The notes under the pieces are model-generated. The model saw only the letters and a list, made by a program, of their open reading frames with translations, did not search any database and was not told where the DNA came from. Positions 55,154-63,878 of a stretch of DNA of 64,000 nt are shown here, one piece after another; the first letter of the stretch is position 1; each line of letters starts with the position of its first letter. A program made the translations under genes and the position numbers. Source of the DNA: an uncultured bacterium (lineage in GTDB: Bacteria; Cyanobacteriota; Vampirovibrionia; Gastranaerophilales; Gastranaerophilaceae); NCBI GenBank assembly GCA_946622415.1, contig CAMOPX010000004.1, positions 32,009 to 96,008 of the forward strand. The letters run 5' to 3'.

Positions 55154-56011
55154 TTAATTTATTCTTGCAAACGCAAAAGTTGTTTCATTCTTTTCTTCAT
55201 AATTAGGCGGGTATGTTTTTTCTTTTACAACACCTTCATCATCAATCCAAGTTTCTACACCGTTTTCATCTATTTCTGATACTTCAGGCGCATTACCTTC
55301 GAGGGTATGAATTGTGCCGTCTTCATCAATAGCCGTTATAAAGGCAATATGGTCATACCAACCGTCATTATGTCTATCGAGCATTATAAGGTCACCCGGT
55401 TTAGCTTCACTTTTTTCGACTATAGCATCATTATCTTCTGCTGCGACATATACATTATGAACAAGAGCTTTATCTTCTTGTTTCATTGAACTATACCATT
55501 CGGGTACTTTTATACCTGAATTTTCCAAATTATAGCAAACAAATGATGCGCACCATGCAGCAGAACCCGGTGTGTCATTACCTGCATGCAAGGGTGTATC
55601 TTCGCCAAAAACGTATTTTATAAATACATCTGCAGTACCGTCATCACCTCTGCAGTTTTTAAAATTATTGGCATAATTTAGTGCAATATTTCCGGGAGTG
55701 TTTATGACTGCTTTCCCGCTTCCATTTTTAACCTTTGATTGTTTTTTGCTGTCTTTTCCGTTTATGGAATCAAGACTGATTTCATCCAGTTTTTTGGTTT
55801 CTTCCTGAAGGATATCTAATGTGTCTTTATCGTCTTTTGAAAGCTCTCTTGTTGAGGAAGTTTTGCTTTCGTTATCCGATTTTCTCACTTCATCAAAACT
55901 TGATACGGAGTCATTTTTATTAGAATTTGTTACACTTTTTTGGGAATGACTTTCTGTTTTAACAGAAGCTTCACTTTTATCTGATTTGAATTTTGAAAAA
56001 TCTATTGCCAT
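55154..56011 (-). CDS. CHAP-type peptidoglycan amidase/endopeptidase-like protein
   Basis: 285 residues from the ATG at 56011 (MAIDFSKFKSDKSE); an upstream TTG-like start has no Shine-Dalgarno site. Residues 15-120 are a polar Ser/Lys/Glu-rich region. From about 135 to the end is a cysteine-peptidase fold: GSAAWCASFVCYNLENSGI with the catalytic Cys, AKPGDLIMLDRH, YDHIAFITAIDEDGTIHTLEG with the catalytic His. It would cut peptidoglycan peptides. No signal peptide is present, so export would need another route, such as the flagellar or an effector pathway. It sits between dnaA and the sigma factor. Confidence 0.78.
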   Translation of the reverse strand: MAIDFSKFKSDKSEASVKTESHSQKSVTNSNKNDSVSSFDEVRKSDNESKTSSTRELSKDDKDTLDILQEETKKLDEISLDSINGKDSKKQSKVKNGSGKAVINTPGNIALNYANNFKNCRGDDGTADVFIKYVFGEDTPLHAGNDTPGSAAWCASFVCYNLENSGIKVPEWYSSMKQEDKALVHNVYVAAEDNDAIVEKSEAKPGDLIMLDRHNDGWYDHIAFITAIDEDGTIHTLEGNAPEVSEIDENGVETWIDDEGVVKEKTYPPNYEEKNETTFAFARIN

Positions 56012-56103
56012 AATGTACTCTGATAAATTTGCTACATCATAAGTAATCGGCAAAATTCAGAATAACTTTAGAAAGTGTTAACAAAATTTAACAATACCTT
56101 AAC

Positions 56104-56907
56104 TTATCTTATATAAGAAATGAGGCTGTTTTTTGCGATATCGAGAGAGGCAATTTTATTTAACGCTCTTTTTTCGATTTGGCGAACGCATTCTTTTGTT
56201 ACGCCGTATGAATTTCCGATTTCTTCTAAAGTTTTCTTTTCGTTGTTTTCAAGACCGAATCTTAAAACTATTACATTTTTTTCTTTTTCTTTTAAATTGT
56301 TCAACGCCATTTTTATTTCGGCTTTTAATTCGGAATCAACAACGGTTTTTTCAACATTTTGTTTTTCATCTTCAATAATTTCAGACAGAGTCAATTCTTT
56401 GTTTTCTGTCATGGAAGTACCTGATTCAATGGATAATGCTCTTGTATATACATTTAAAAATGTATTAATTTTTTCTTCAGTTGTGTTCATCTTTTGTGCA
56501 ACCTCCGCTTTTGTTACATTCACATTTTTTTGTTCCATTTCTTGTTTGGTTTTTTTGTAACGGGAAAGAGTTTCTTGTATATAAACAGGAATATTATATG
56601 CATAAGATTGTTCAGATATTGCTTTGAACATTGATTGTTTAATCCACCAGCTTGCATAAGTTGCAAATTTAAAACCCAATGAAGGATTAAATTTTTCAAT
56701 AGCAATAACCAGTCCGAAAATACCTTCCTGAACCAGGTCGCTATTGGATAATACTTCGGAACTTATTGATTTTGTTGCAATCTTTTGAATTAAAGGAAGA
56801 TTTCTTTCAATCAATAAATTACGTGCATAAACATCACCTTGTTTTGCTCTTAAGATAAGTTGAGTTTCATTTTCACAATGAATGTCATTCTTTTTTAAAT
56901 TTCTCAT
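56104..56907 (-). CDS. Sigma-70 family RNA polymerase sigma factor (group 2/3)
   Basis: 267 residues from the ATG at 56907, favoured because AAGGG sits 9 nt before it; a longer reading to 57000 or a start at 56913 would be less well placed. Region 2 has RNLPLIQKIATK, NSDLVQEGIFGLVIAIEKFN and FATYASWWIKQSM; region 3 and region 4 (VIVLRFGLENNEKKTLEEIG then KECVRQIEKRALNKI) follow. It lacks a 1.1 region and non-conserved insert, so it is not the primary RpoD. It may drive a stress or stationary-phase regulon. The 5' side shows paired inverted motifs. Confidence 0.9.
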   Translation of the reverse strand: MRNLKKNDIHCENETQLILRAKQGDVYARNLLIERNLPLIQKIATKSISSEVLSNSDLVQEGIFGLVIAIEKFNPSLGFKFATYASWWIKQSMFKAISEQSYAYNIPVYIQETLSRYKKTKQEMEQKNVNVTKAEVAQKMNTTEEKINTFLNVYTRALSIESGTSMTENKELTLSEIIEDEKQNVEKTVVDSELKAEIKMALNNLKEKEKNVIVLRFGLENNEKKTLEEIGNSYGVTKECVRQIEKRALNKIASLDIAKNSLISYIR

Positions 56908-57015
56908 AATCATATACCCTTTTTTATAAACACTAACAAACAACTTGACTATATATACGAACGATATCTTTAATATATCAGATGTATTTATTTTTTTCAA
57001 GTGTTTTATTAAGAT

Positions 57016-57066
57016 ATGTTAAGACAAGTTTGATTTTTTAAGTGTCTGTTTAACATTTCTTAACAT
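57016..57066. promoter_or_regulatory. Inverted repeat, possible operator of the sigma factor gene
   Basis: ATGTTAAGA and TCTTAACAT are perfect inverse complements, 33 nt apart, and each is part of a longer stretch of TTAA-rich repeats. It lies upstream of the sigma factor gene on the minus strand. Function inferred only from symmetry and location. Confidence 0.35.
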
Positions 57067-57213
57067 GTAAAAATACTGCAAATACTGTATCTTTAGTTAA
57101 TTATTAAATTATGTTACAAAATTTTGAATTAAAAAAGCAATTTATTAAGATGTATATACTTTATATATACGAGAGTAAGATGTAAAACATATAGGATATC
57201 AAGCAATTCCCAT

Positions 57214-57246
57214 CCCCTTTCACCCTAACGATGCAAGGGGTTTTTT
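57214..57246 (+). terminator. Terminator-like hairpin upstream of purA
   Basis: CCCCTT (57214-57219) pairs with AAGGGG (57235-57240) around a 15-nt loop, followed by TTTTTT. It lies 84 nt before the purA ATG on the sense strand, so it could attenuate or end a short leader RNA. Confidence 0.5.
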
Positions 57247-57329
57247 ATTGCCTAATTTTAAAATTATATAAAAACCTTTATTTTTGTTATAAAATAATTT
57301 ATATAGACTTTTTGAATGAGGGAATAAAA

Positions 57330-58622
57330 ATGAAAAATACGGTTGTGGTCGGAGCGCAATTTGGAGATGAAGGAAAAGCTAAAATTACTGATTTATTGGC
57401 GCAGAATGCGGATTTTATTACTCGTTTTCAGGGCGGTTCAAATGCGGGTCACACCGTTGTTGTGAATAATAAAAAATATGCCTTTCACTTAATTCCTTCA
57501 GGAATTTTATATGAAAATAAAATATGTATGATTGGCGCAGGTTGTGTAATTAAGCCTGACGATTTTAAAAAAGAAATTGAAGATATTGTGGCAAAAGGTG
57601 TTGAAAAATCTCACTTTGAAAAATATTTAAAGGTTTCTCCGCTTGCTCACGTCACTATGAAATACCATACGGATATAGACGGCTATAGCGAAAGCTCCCT
57701 AAAAGAAAATAAAATCGGAACAACAAAAAAGGGTATTGGCCCGACATATACGGATAAATACGCACGCTCGGGAATCAGAGTCGAAGATTTATTTAATAAA
57801 GATATTTTATCCAAAAAATTGGATGTAATTTTGCCAAAGAAAAATAGAGAGCTCGAATTTGTTTACAATTTAAAACCCTACACAAAAGAACAAATAATGG
57901 CCGAATGCGAAGAGTACAGAGAGATTTTTGAACCCTATGTTGATTTCGATTGGCAGGAAAATTTATTAAAATTTAAACAACAAGGTTCAATTCTTTTTGA
58001 AGGTGCGCAAGGTGTAATGCTTGATGTTGATTATGGTACATATCCTTATGTGACTTCATCTAATCCTATTGCAGGCGGAGCGGGAGTTGGCGCTTCCATG
58101 GGGCCTGTTACGATAGATAGAGCCATAGGAGTATTCAAGGCATATATGACCCGTGTAGGCGAGGGCGCATTTATTACGGAATTATCCGATGAAGAAGGCG
58201 AAAAATTAAGAACAATAGGCGGAGAATTCGGTGTTACAACGGGCAGACCGAGAAGATGCGGATGGTTTGATGCGGTTAGTGCTAAATATTCCGTTCTCGT
58301 TGGCGGTTTAACCGAAGTTGCACTTACAAAACTCGATGTTCTCGATAGTTTTAATGAAATTAAAGTTGCAATTGCATATAAAAATAAAATTACGGGCGAA
58401 ACAGTTAAAAAATATCCGACGAATGTATATACCCATGGTGATTATGAACCTGTCTGGGAAGTTCATAAAGGTTGGAATACGGATATTACAAAGTGCAAAA
58501 CCTATGACGAATTGCCTCTTGAAGCAAAAAATTACTTAAAACGTCTTGAAGAACTTTTGGGAATCAGAATTACAATAATAAGCGTAGGTCCCGATAGAGA
58601 ACAAACTATTTTTGTTGATTAA
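57330..58622 (+). CDS. purA: Adenylosuccinate synthetase
   Basis: 430 residues from the ATG at 57330, which has GAGGG 7 nt upstream; a longer frame to 57231 only adds leader sequence. Signatures: VVVGAQFGDEGKAK (P-loop-like, residues 5-18), NAGHT, LSDEEGEKL, VTTGRPRRCGWFD, the C-terminal domain LRTIGGEFG. The motif usually reads GQWGDEGKGK; here Trp is Phe and the second Gly is Ala, while Asp13 and Lys16 are kept. It condenses IMP and aspartate with GTP in AMP synthesis. The end overlaps the convergent GIY-YIG gene by 17 nt. Confidence 0.95.
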   Translation: MKNTVVVGAQFGDEGKAKITDLLAQNADFITRFQGGSNAGHTVVVNNKKYAFHLIPSGILYENKICMIGAGCVIKPDDFKKEIEDIVAKGVEKSHFEKYLKVSPLAHVTMKYHTDIDGYSESSLKENKIGTTKKGIGPTYTDKYARSGIRVEDLFNKDILSKKLDVILPKKNRELEFVYNLKPYTKEQIMAECEEYREIFEPYVDFDWQENLLKFKQQGSILFEGAQGVMLDVDYGTYPYVTSSNPIAGGAGVGASMGPVTIDRAIGVFKAYMTRVGEGAFITELSDEEGEKLRTIGGEFGVTTGRPRRCGWFDAVSAKYSVLVGGLTEVALTKLDVLDSFNEIKVAIAYKNKITGETVKKYPTNVYTHGDYEPVWEVHKGWNTDITKCKTYDELPLEAKNYLKRLEELLGIRITIISVGPDREQTIFVD

Positions 58623-58905
58623 GAAAACTTTTTAACAATTTTGCGGTTTTATCTCTATTGTTTTCAATAAGGCGGAGTTTTTGCGCTCTTGTTAAGGTTT
58701 TTTTGATTCTATATTCTTCTTTTGAAGCTTCGGATTTGTTTTCAAATTCTTCAACATATAAAATTTCTACAGGCGGATTTAATTTGGTATATTTAGCACC
58801 CTTAATTGATGTTTTATGTTCTTCAAATCTTCTTAAAACATCTGTCGTGATTCCTGTATATAAAGTATTACGATTCGTCAGCAGAATGTATGTGTAATAT
58901 TTCAT
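58606..58905 (-). CDS. GIY-YIG nuclease family protein
   Basis: 99 residues, one GIY-YIG domain: YYTYILLTNRNTLYTGITTD (the diagnostic Y-I-L-x10-Y-T-G-I), RFEEHKTS and a basic helix, similar in length to the UPF0213/YhbQ family. Related proteins occur as free-standing copies of unknown role. Its start overlaps the end of the dus gene by 38 nt, so it is translated with it. Confidence 0.9.
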   Translation of the reverse strand: MKYYTYILLTNRNTLYTGITTDVLRRFEEHKTSIKGAKYTKLNPPVEILYVEEFENKSEASKEEYRIKKTLTRAQKLRLIENNRDKTAKLLKSFLNQQK

Positions 58906-59848
58906 CTAAAACATCCAGAATTTCTTTTTCTTTTTCCAATGTAACAAGGCAAGCCCGATATTTTGACGCATTTCTGACGGAAGAAATATAATAATTAAAA
59001 AATTTTCTCATGAATTTTATGCCGTTAATCTCTCCCATCAATTCGACCTCTTGCCTTAAATGTTCCTTTAACATACCGATTTTTTCTTCTAAATTCGGCT
59101 CTTGAATAAGTATATTTTCATTTATATATTTTTCTATTCGGTACGGCAAAGTAAAGTCTCCCATTATTCCTCTGCCAATAGATACACCATTACACTCTGT
59201 CAATTCAAGACATTTTTTTGCATCTTCTATTGTTTTAATGTCGCCGTTTGCAAAAACAGGAATTTTTAATTCTTTTTTAAGGAGTTTTATTTTATTCCAA
59301 TCGGATGTTCCCTGATACATTTGCGAACGAGTTCTTGCATGGAGTGTTATAAAATCAGCACCCGCTTTTTCAACAGCTGCGCCAAATTCAAGATAGTTTT
59401 CGCTTTGCGCTGTCCAGCCCAAACGACATTTCACGCTAACCAATAACCCTGTCGAATCTTTTATGGATTTAATAATGTCGCAAACAAGCTCCGGTGTTTT
59501 CATCATAGCGGAGCCGTCGCCCGATACAACAACCTTTTTAACCGGACATCCGCAATTTATGTCTATCATAGAAGCAATCGGCGCAACAATTTTTGCGGCT
59601 GTTGTCATTTTATCAATTTTATGTCCGACAAGCTGAAATGACAAAGGATACTCAAAATCTTCAAATTTTAAAATTCTCTGTTTATTAATATCGGGGTTGT
59701 TGCATATCATTTCCGATGAGAGCATTTCTGTTGTCATCAGGCATTTAGAACTATATTTTCTAATCATTCCCCGAAAAACAACATCAGAAATTCCCGCAAG
59801 CGGTGCCTGTATTACTTTTATTGATTTGATATCGGTTATCTTTTGCAC
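58868..59848 (-). CDS. dus: tRNA-dihydrouridine synthase
   Basis: 326 residues. FMN-binding barrel with KVIQAPLAGISDVVFRGM, INCGCPVKKVVVSGDGSAMM (catalytic Cys within) and SVKCRLGW, followed by ITLHARTRSQMYQGTSDWN and the GVSIGRGIMGDF block. It reduces uridines in the D-loop of tRNA. The two neighbours downstream (GIY-YIG) and upstream (TonB-like) lie on the same strand; the gap to the latter is 12 nt. Confidence 0.94.
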   Translation of the reverse strand: MQKITDIKSIKVIQAPLAGISDVVFRGMIRKYSSKCLMTTEMLSSEMICNNPDINKQRILKFEDFEYPLSFQLVGHKIDKMTTAAKIVAPIASMIDINCGCPVKKVVVSGDGSAMMKTPELVCDIIKSIKDSTGLLVSVKCRLGWTAQSENYLEFGAAVEKAGADFITLHARTRSQMYQGTSDWNKIKLLKKELKIPVFANGDIKTIEDAKKCLELTECNGVSIGRGIMGDFTLPYRIEKYINENILIQEPNLEEKIGMLKEHLRQEVELMGEINGIKFMRKFFNYYISSVRNASKYRACLVTLEKEKEILDVLDEILHIHSADES

Positions 59849-59860
59849 GAATATTGCTTC

Positions 59861-61372
59861 TTATCGTTTTTTAAAATATATTTCTTTTATAATAGGATCA
59901 ATATTCGGATCCATTTCGTAATCAAAATTCATTTCAACAGGAACGTAGTCGCTATTAAAATCATCAGGAATAGCAGGAAGTTGAGCCGTGCTTATTGCTC
60001 TGAGTATTGAATCATCGGCTTCCGGAATATTTGATGAATCTATGATGGTTGCTTTTGTAACTTTCCCTTCTTTGTTCATAATAAACAGAGCCGTTGCTTC
60101 GTATTTTGTATCTAAAGATGGCGGAATCCAGTTTTTCTTTACAAGATATTCAACTGTGCTTGCATATTTCAATAATTCGAGTTGTGAAGCTGAGGTATCA
60201 TCATTAGGTGAAAAATATCCTATTTTCAAAATAGGTTTCATTCCTTTGAATACCATATATTTAAAGAACACATATTTTTCTGCGGGTGTTTTATCATCGA
60301 AATTTAATATTTCAAAAAGATTGCCTGTCTTTTTGAGGGCAGATATCATTTCGTTATCCGTTGTTGTGTTTCCGGAAGATTTTTCTAAATTAATTGATGT
60401 GATGTTGCCGTTTTTATCTAAAACGACTTTTAACAGTCCGCCAAAATTGCTTGTTGCCGTATTATTGAAATAAGGTTTTATTTTTGTTTCTATATCAACA
60501 TTTTCGTTGAACTTAAACATTAAATCCACATATGGAGTGTCTTCTATATTGAATTTATTAAATAAACAAGATTTCATCATTTTGATTGCTTCATCATCAA
60601 AAGTCTTGTTGCCTGTAGATTTGAATAATTTAACGGATAGTATTCTTCCGTTTTTATCTACTCTGGTTTTCAAATAAAGCGGTTTATCAATTTTATGTTT
60701 CTTGTTCAGCAGAACCCATTTTGTATAAACAATGTTATAGTAGTTAGCTTCATAATATTTTTTTATTCTTTTTTTATTCTTATCAATTGCATCTTGCATA
60801 TAGTTATCCGTTAAATCGAAAACAACAACGGGAGATTTTTCTGTTGAATATTTAGGTTGAGGAATTAAATAAAGATTGAATCTGTCCATATAATTTGAAG
60901 CGTCAATATTTCTTAATGTTCTCAACCTTTGAGTTATAAGGTTTGTTTTTTCTGTTGAAAGTGTTGATTGTTCAATTTCTATATTGCTTAAAGTTTGGCT
61001 TTGTTCAATTTTGCCTGTTATTTTTATGTATTCATTTTCGTTAAATACAATATCCGAAAGCGCGTTTGAAATTAATTTTTCATTATCAATTCCTGATGTT
61101 TTGGTCATGTTAACGGGATTGACCGTATTAATTGAATTAACGGGGTTGACTGTGTTGATGGGGTCAGTTTTAATCGTATTGATGGGTCTTACCACCGTAT
61201 TAGCAGAATTGGTTTTAATTGTATTAACTGTGTTAACAGAGTTAGTTTTTGCCGAATTAACGGAATTAACCGAATTAACCTTTGCTGTATCAAGCAGAGG
61301 AACTACTAAATCCGCCTTGAGCGCATTTGTATTAATAAATAAACAAAAAGCCAATAATAATATTTTTTTCAT
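59861..61372 (-). CDS. Exported protein with repeated TonB C-terminal-like domains
   Basis: 503 residues with a signal peptide (KKILLLAFCLFINTNALKA). Residues 31-90 are a low-complexity NSVNTVNTIKT-type repeat. Then come three copies of a TonB-C-like fold: one near 230-290 (LKTRVDKNGRILSVKLFKST), a second near 305-370 (LLKVVLDKNGNITSINLEKS) and a third near 420-485 (ATALFIMNKEGKVTKATIID). TonB domains transfer energy to outer-membrane receptors, but this protein lacks a transmembrane anchor after the signal peptide and has no ExbB/ExbD neighbour, so it may be a periplasmic structural protein. It precedes dus on the minus strand. Confidence 0.7.
   Translation of the reverse strand: MKKILLLAFCLFINTNALKADLVVPLLDTAKVNSVNSVNSAKTNSVNTVNTIKTNSANTVVRPINTIKTDPINTVNPVNSINTVNPVNMTKTSGIDNEKLISNALSDIVFNENEYIKITGKIEQSQTLSNIEIEQSTLSTEKTNLITQRLRTLRNIDASNYMDRFNLYLIPQPKYSTEKSPVVVFDLTDNYMQDAIDKNKKRIKKYYEANYYNIVYTKWVLLNKKHKIDKPLYLKTRVDKNGRILSVKLFKSTGNKTFDDEAIKMMKSCLFNKFNIEDTPYVDLMFKFNENVDIETKIKPYFNNTATSNFGGLLKVVLDKNGNITSINLEKSSGNTTTDNEMISALKKTGNLFEILNFDDKTPAEKYVFFKYMVFKGMKPILKIGYFSPNDDTSASQLELLKYASTVEYLVKKNWIPPSLDTKYEATALFIMNKEGKVTKATIIDSSNIPEADDSILRAISTAQLPAIPDDFNSDYVPVEMNFDYEMDPNIDPIIKEIYFKKR
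61103..61282 (-). repeat. Tandem Asn/Val/Thr repeat in the TonB-domain gene
   Basis: The segment encoding residues 31-90 is built from short units N-(S/T)-(V/I/A)-N and variants. The DNA shows the same period (repeated GTTAA-containing elements). It probably forms a flexible linker after the signal peptide and may vary in length. Confidence 0.7.
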
Positions 61373-61463
61373 TTACTTTTACCTTCTATTCTATACAAAC
61401 ATAATAACACAATCATTTTAAAAGTATCTTCCATTTTGAATAATTTTTTTGTAAAATTTTGCT

Positions 61464-62261
61464 ATGCAAAAGGTTTTTAAAAAAATCGGAATAATTTTTA
61501 ATAATGATGTAGCAGAATCCGTTTCTATTGCCAAACAGTTGAATCAAAAAATCGAAAATTCTGAGCTTTTTGAAATTTCCGATATGTCAAAGGATATTGA
61601 GCTGGCTGTTGCGGTTGGCGGGGATGGTACATTTTTGAAATGTTCAAGATTTTTTTCAAATTATGATATACCGATTCTCGGAATAAATGTCGGAAGACTC
61701 GGTTATCTTGCACAAGCTAAACCGAATGAAACCGATAAAGTTATAAATAAACTGGAAAACTCGGATTTCAAGATAGAAAATCGCCTTATGTTGAAGTCAC
61801 TTGATAACGTTGCCTTGAATGATATTGTTGTGAAAGGCGAAACTTGTGCGAGAAGCTCGACTTTTGACCTTTATATAAATGAAAAAATTATATGTTCATA
61901 TGTCGCAGACGGAATCATTGTTGCGACACCGACGGGTTCTACGGCATATTCTTTATCTGCGGGGGGTCCTATTGTTTCTCCTGATTTGGACTGTTTTTTA
62001 ATAATTCCGATTTGTGCTCATACCCTGAATGCGCGTCCGATTATTGTTCCGAATAGTGAAACAATAAAAATAAAATCCCATGAAAAAAATCAGGAATTTA
62101 ATGTTTCTTTTGACGGACAGGTGGACAAAATCTTGAAAGATGAAGTAATAATTACAAAAAATGAAAATTATGCAAAATTGCTTATTTTGAATCATAATAA
62201 AGACAGATTCTATGACATTTTGAAGGAAAAACTTCACTGGTCGCTTGCGCCGAATAAATAA
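61464..62261 (+). CDS. nadK: NAD kinase
   Basis: 265 residues. GGDGT motif in AVGGDGTFLKCSRF, LGINVGRLGYLAQAK, and TPTGSTAYSLSAGGPIVSP, with NARPIIVPNSE in the C-terminal part. It phosphorylates NAD to NADP. It is divergent from the TonB-like gene and 5 nt upstream of recN, a linkage found in many bacteria. Confidence 0.95.
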   Translation: MQKVFKKIGIIFNNDVAESVSIAKQLNQKIENSELFEISDMSKDIELAVAVGGDGTFLKCSRFFSNYDIPILGINVGRLGYLAQAKPNETDKVINKLENSDFKIENRLMLKSLDNVALNDIVVKGETCARSSTFDLYINEKIICSYVADGIIVATPTGSTAYSLSAGGPIVSPDLDCFLIIPICAHTLNARPIIVPNSETIKIKSHEKNQEFNVSFDGQVDKILKDEVIITKNENYAKLLILNHNKDRFYDILKEKLHWSLAPNK

Positions 62262-62266
62262 AAGCT

Positions 62267-63862
62267 ATGTTAAAATCACTGTTAATAAAAAACTTTATAC
62301 TTTTAAATGAAGCCGAATTAAATTTTAAAAAAGGCTTTAATGTTTTATGCGGTGAAACGGGTGCAGGAAAAAGCATAATAATAAAGGCGCTTGATTGTGT
62401 GTTGGGCGCAAAAATTACGAAAGAAATGCTTTTTGACAAAAGTAAACCCTGCTATATTGAAGCGGTTTTTGAAGATGAAAATAAAGAAGAAACTGTTATT
62501 TCCCGTCAAATGCAAGCTTCCTCAAAATTTCGCATAAACGGAGAAATGATTAGTCTTGACGAAATAAAAAATTACAGAGATTCTCTTGTTGATATTCATT
62601 CTCAACACCAAACATATTCTTATATTCAGCCGAAAAACCATATAAAATTATTGGATGAATATATAACAAAGAAAAGTCCCGAATTTTCAGAACTCATAAA
62701 AAACTATAAACAAAATTATTCCGAATTTCGGAATCTTGAAAAAAGAATAAATATTCTGAAAGAAAACAATGAAAATAATTTAAAAGAGATTGAATTTCTC
62801 GAATTTCAATTAAAAGAATTGGACGATGCGGCAATCAGAGCAAACGAAGAAGAAGAATTGATAAACGAATTATCCGTATTATCCAATGCACAAGAATTAA
62901 AAGAAGGTTCCTATAGCGCATATTATTCTTTGTATGGAGATTCATCTTCTATTGTAGAAGCCTTGGGTAAAATTAAATACACAATTTCTTCTTTATCTGA
63001 GATTGATAAAAATTTAGAAGAAATGCAAAACACTTTGTTTGACGCTTTTGAAAACTTAAAAGATTGTGCCAACAGCCTAAAGGACTATTCTTATTCTCTA
63101 GAAGTTAATCCCGCAAGAATTGAAGAACTGAACGAAAGAATTTCTCTGATTCAAAAATTAAAAAGAAAATACGGTGCGGATCTTGATTTAGAAAGAGAAA
63201 AGATAGAAGCAAAATATAAAGAATTAACACAGGGCGAAAACAACCTTGATAAATTGGAAGAAAAATATAAAGAATTAAAATCAATCATAGATGTTCTATC
63301 CCAAAGCATGAGCGAATACAGGCATGAAAATGCTAAAGTTTTAACCTCTTTGATTGTAGAAAAATTAATCAATCTTGAATTAAAAGAGGCAAAATTTGAA
63401 ATTTCAATTAATAAAACAGAAAACAATGAAAACGGTATTGATGACGTTGAATTTTTAATTTCAACAAATAAAAATCAATCCCCGATGCCATTAATAAAAG
63501 TTGCATCAGGCGGTGAAATTTCAAGAGTCATGCTTGCCCTAAAATCAATTTTTGCCCTGACGGACGAAGTGAAAACCGTTGTTTTTGATGAAATAGATAC
63601 AGGTATTTCAGGCATTACATCAAATGCTGTTGCAAACAGCATTCTTGAATTATCTAAATCAACGCAAATTATTTGTATAACCCATCAACCTATTATTTGT
63701 GCAAAGGCGGATAATTTTATTTGGATTAATAAAACTCATAACAATACAACCGATATAGAAATAAAGATTTTAAATGACGATGAAAGACTGAAGGCGCTTG
63801 CGCAATTAGCGAGCGGCGAAATATCAGAACAATCAATAGATTTTGCAAAAACCCTTATATAA
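62267..63862 (+). CDS. recN: DNA repair protein RecN
   Basis: 531 residues, close to the usual length. SMC-like ATPase: Walker A CGETGAGKSIIIKAL, RINGE, long coiled coil (about 140-360), then the C-terminal signature VASGGEISRVMLALKSIF, Walker B VFDEIDTGISGITSN and the D-loop/H-loop (QIICITHQPIICAKADNF). It tethers DNA ends during recombinational repair. It is co-transcribed with nadK, as in many genomes. The structured repeat begins just after the stop. Confidence 0.96.
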   Translation: MLKSLLIKNFILLNEAELNFKKGFNVLCGETGAGKSIIIKALDCVLGAKITKEMLFDKSKPCYIEAVFEDENKEETVISRQMQASSKFRINGEMISLDEIKNYRDSLVDIHSQHQTYSYIQPKNHIKLLDEYITKKSPEFSELIKNYKQNYSEFRNLEKRINILKENNENNLKEIEFLEFQLKELDDAAIRANEEEELINELSVLSNAQELKEGSYSAYYSLYGDSSSIVEALGKIKYTISSLSEIDKNLEEMQNTLFDAFENLKDCANSLKDYSYSLEVNPARIEELNERISLIQKLKRKYGADLDLEREKIEAKYKELTQGENNLDKLEEKYKELKSIIDVLSQSMSEYRHENAKVLTSLIVEKLINLELKEAKFEISINKTENNENGIDDVEFLISTNKNQSPMPLIKVASGGEISRVMLALKSIFALTDEVKTVVFDEIDTGISGITSNAVANSILELSKSTQIICITHQPIICAKADNFIWINKTHNNTTDIEIKILNDDERLKALAQLASGEISEQSIDFAKTLI

Positions 63863-63878
63863 ACCACAACTGTGCGAA

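Larger units (their letters stand above)
57001..57329. other. Intergenic region between the sigma factor and purA
   Basis: 329 nt. It contains an exact 9-bp inverted pair ATGTTAAGA (57016-57024) / TCTTAACAT (57058-57066), several further TTAACA/TTAAGA copies, two copies of TATATATACGA (about 56949 on the sigma side and 57162 here) and a hairpin with a T-run before purA. The AT content is very high. No tRNA or riboswitch was recognised. Confidence 0.5.

Noticed and set aside
57181..57329. Purine riboswitch upstream of purA
   Set aside because: The conserved core of purine or PRPP/ZTP riboswitches was not seen; only a simple hairpin with a T-run is present.
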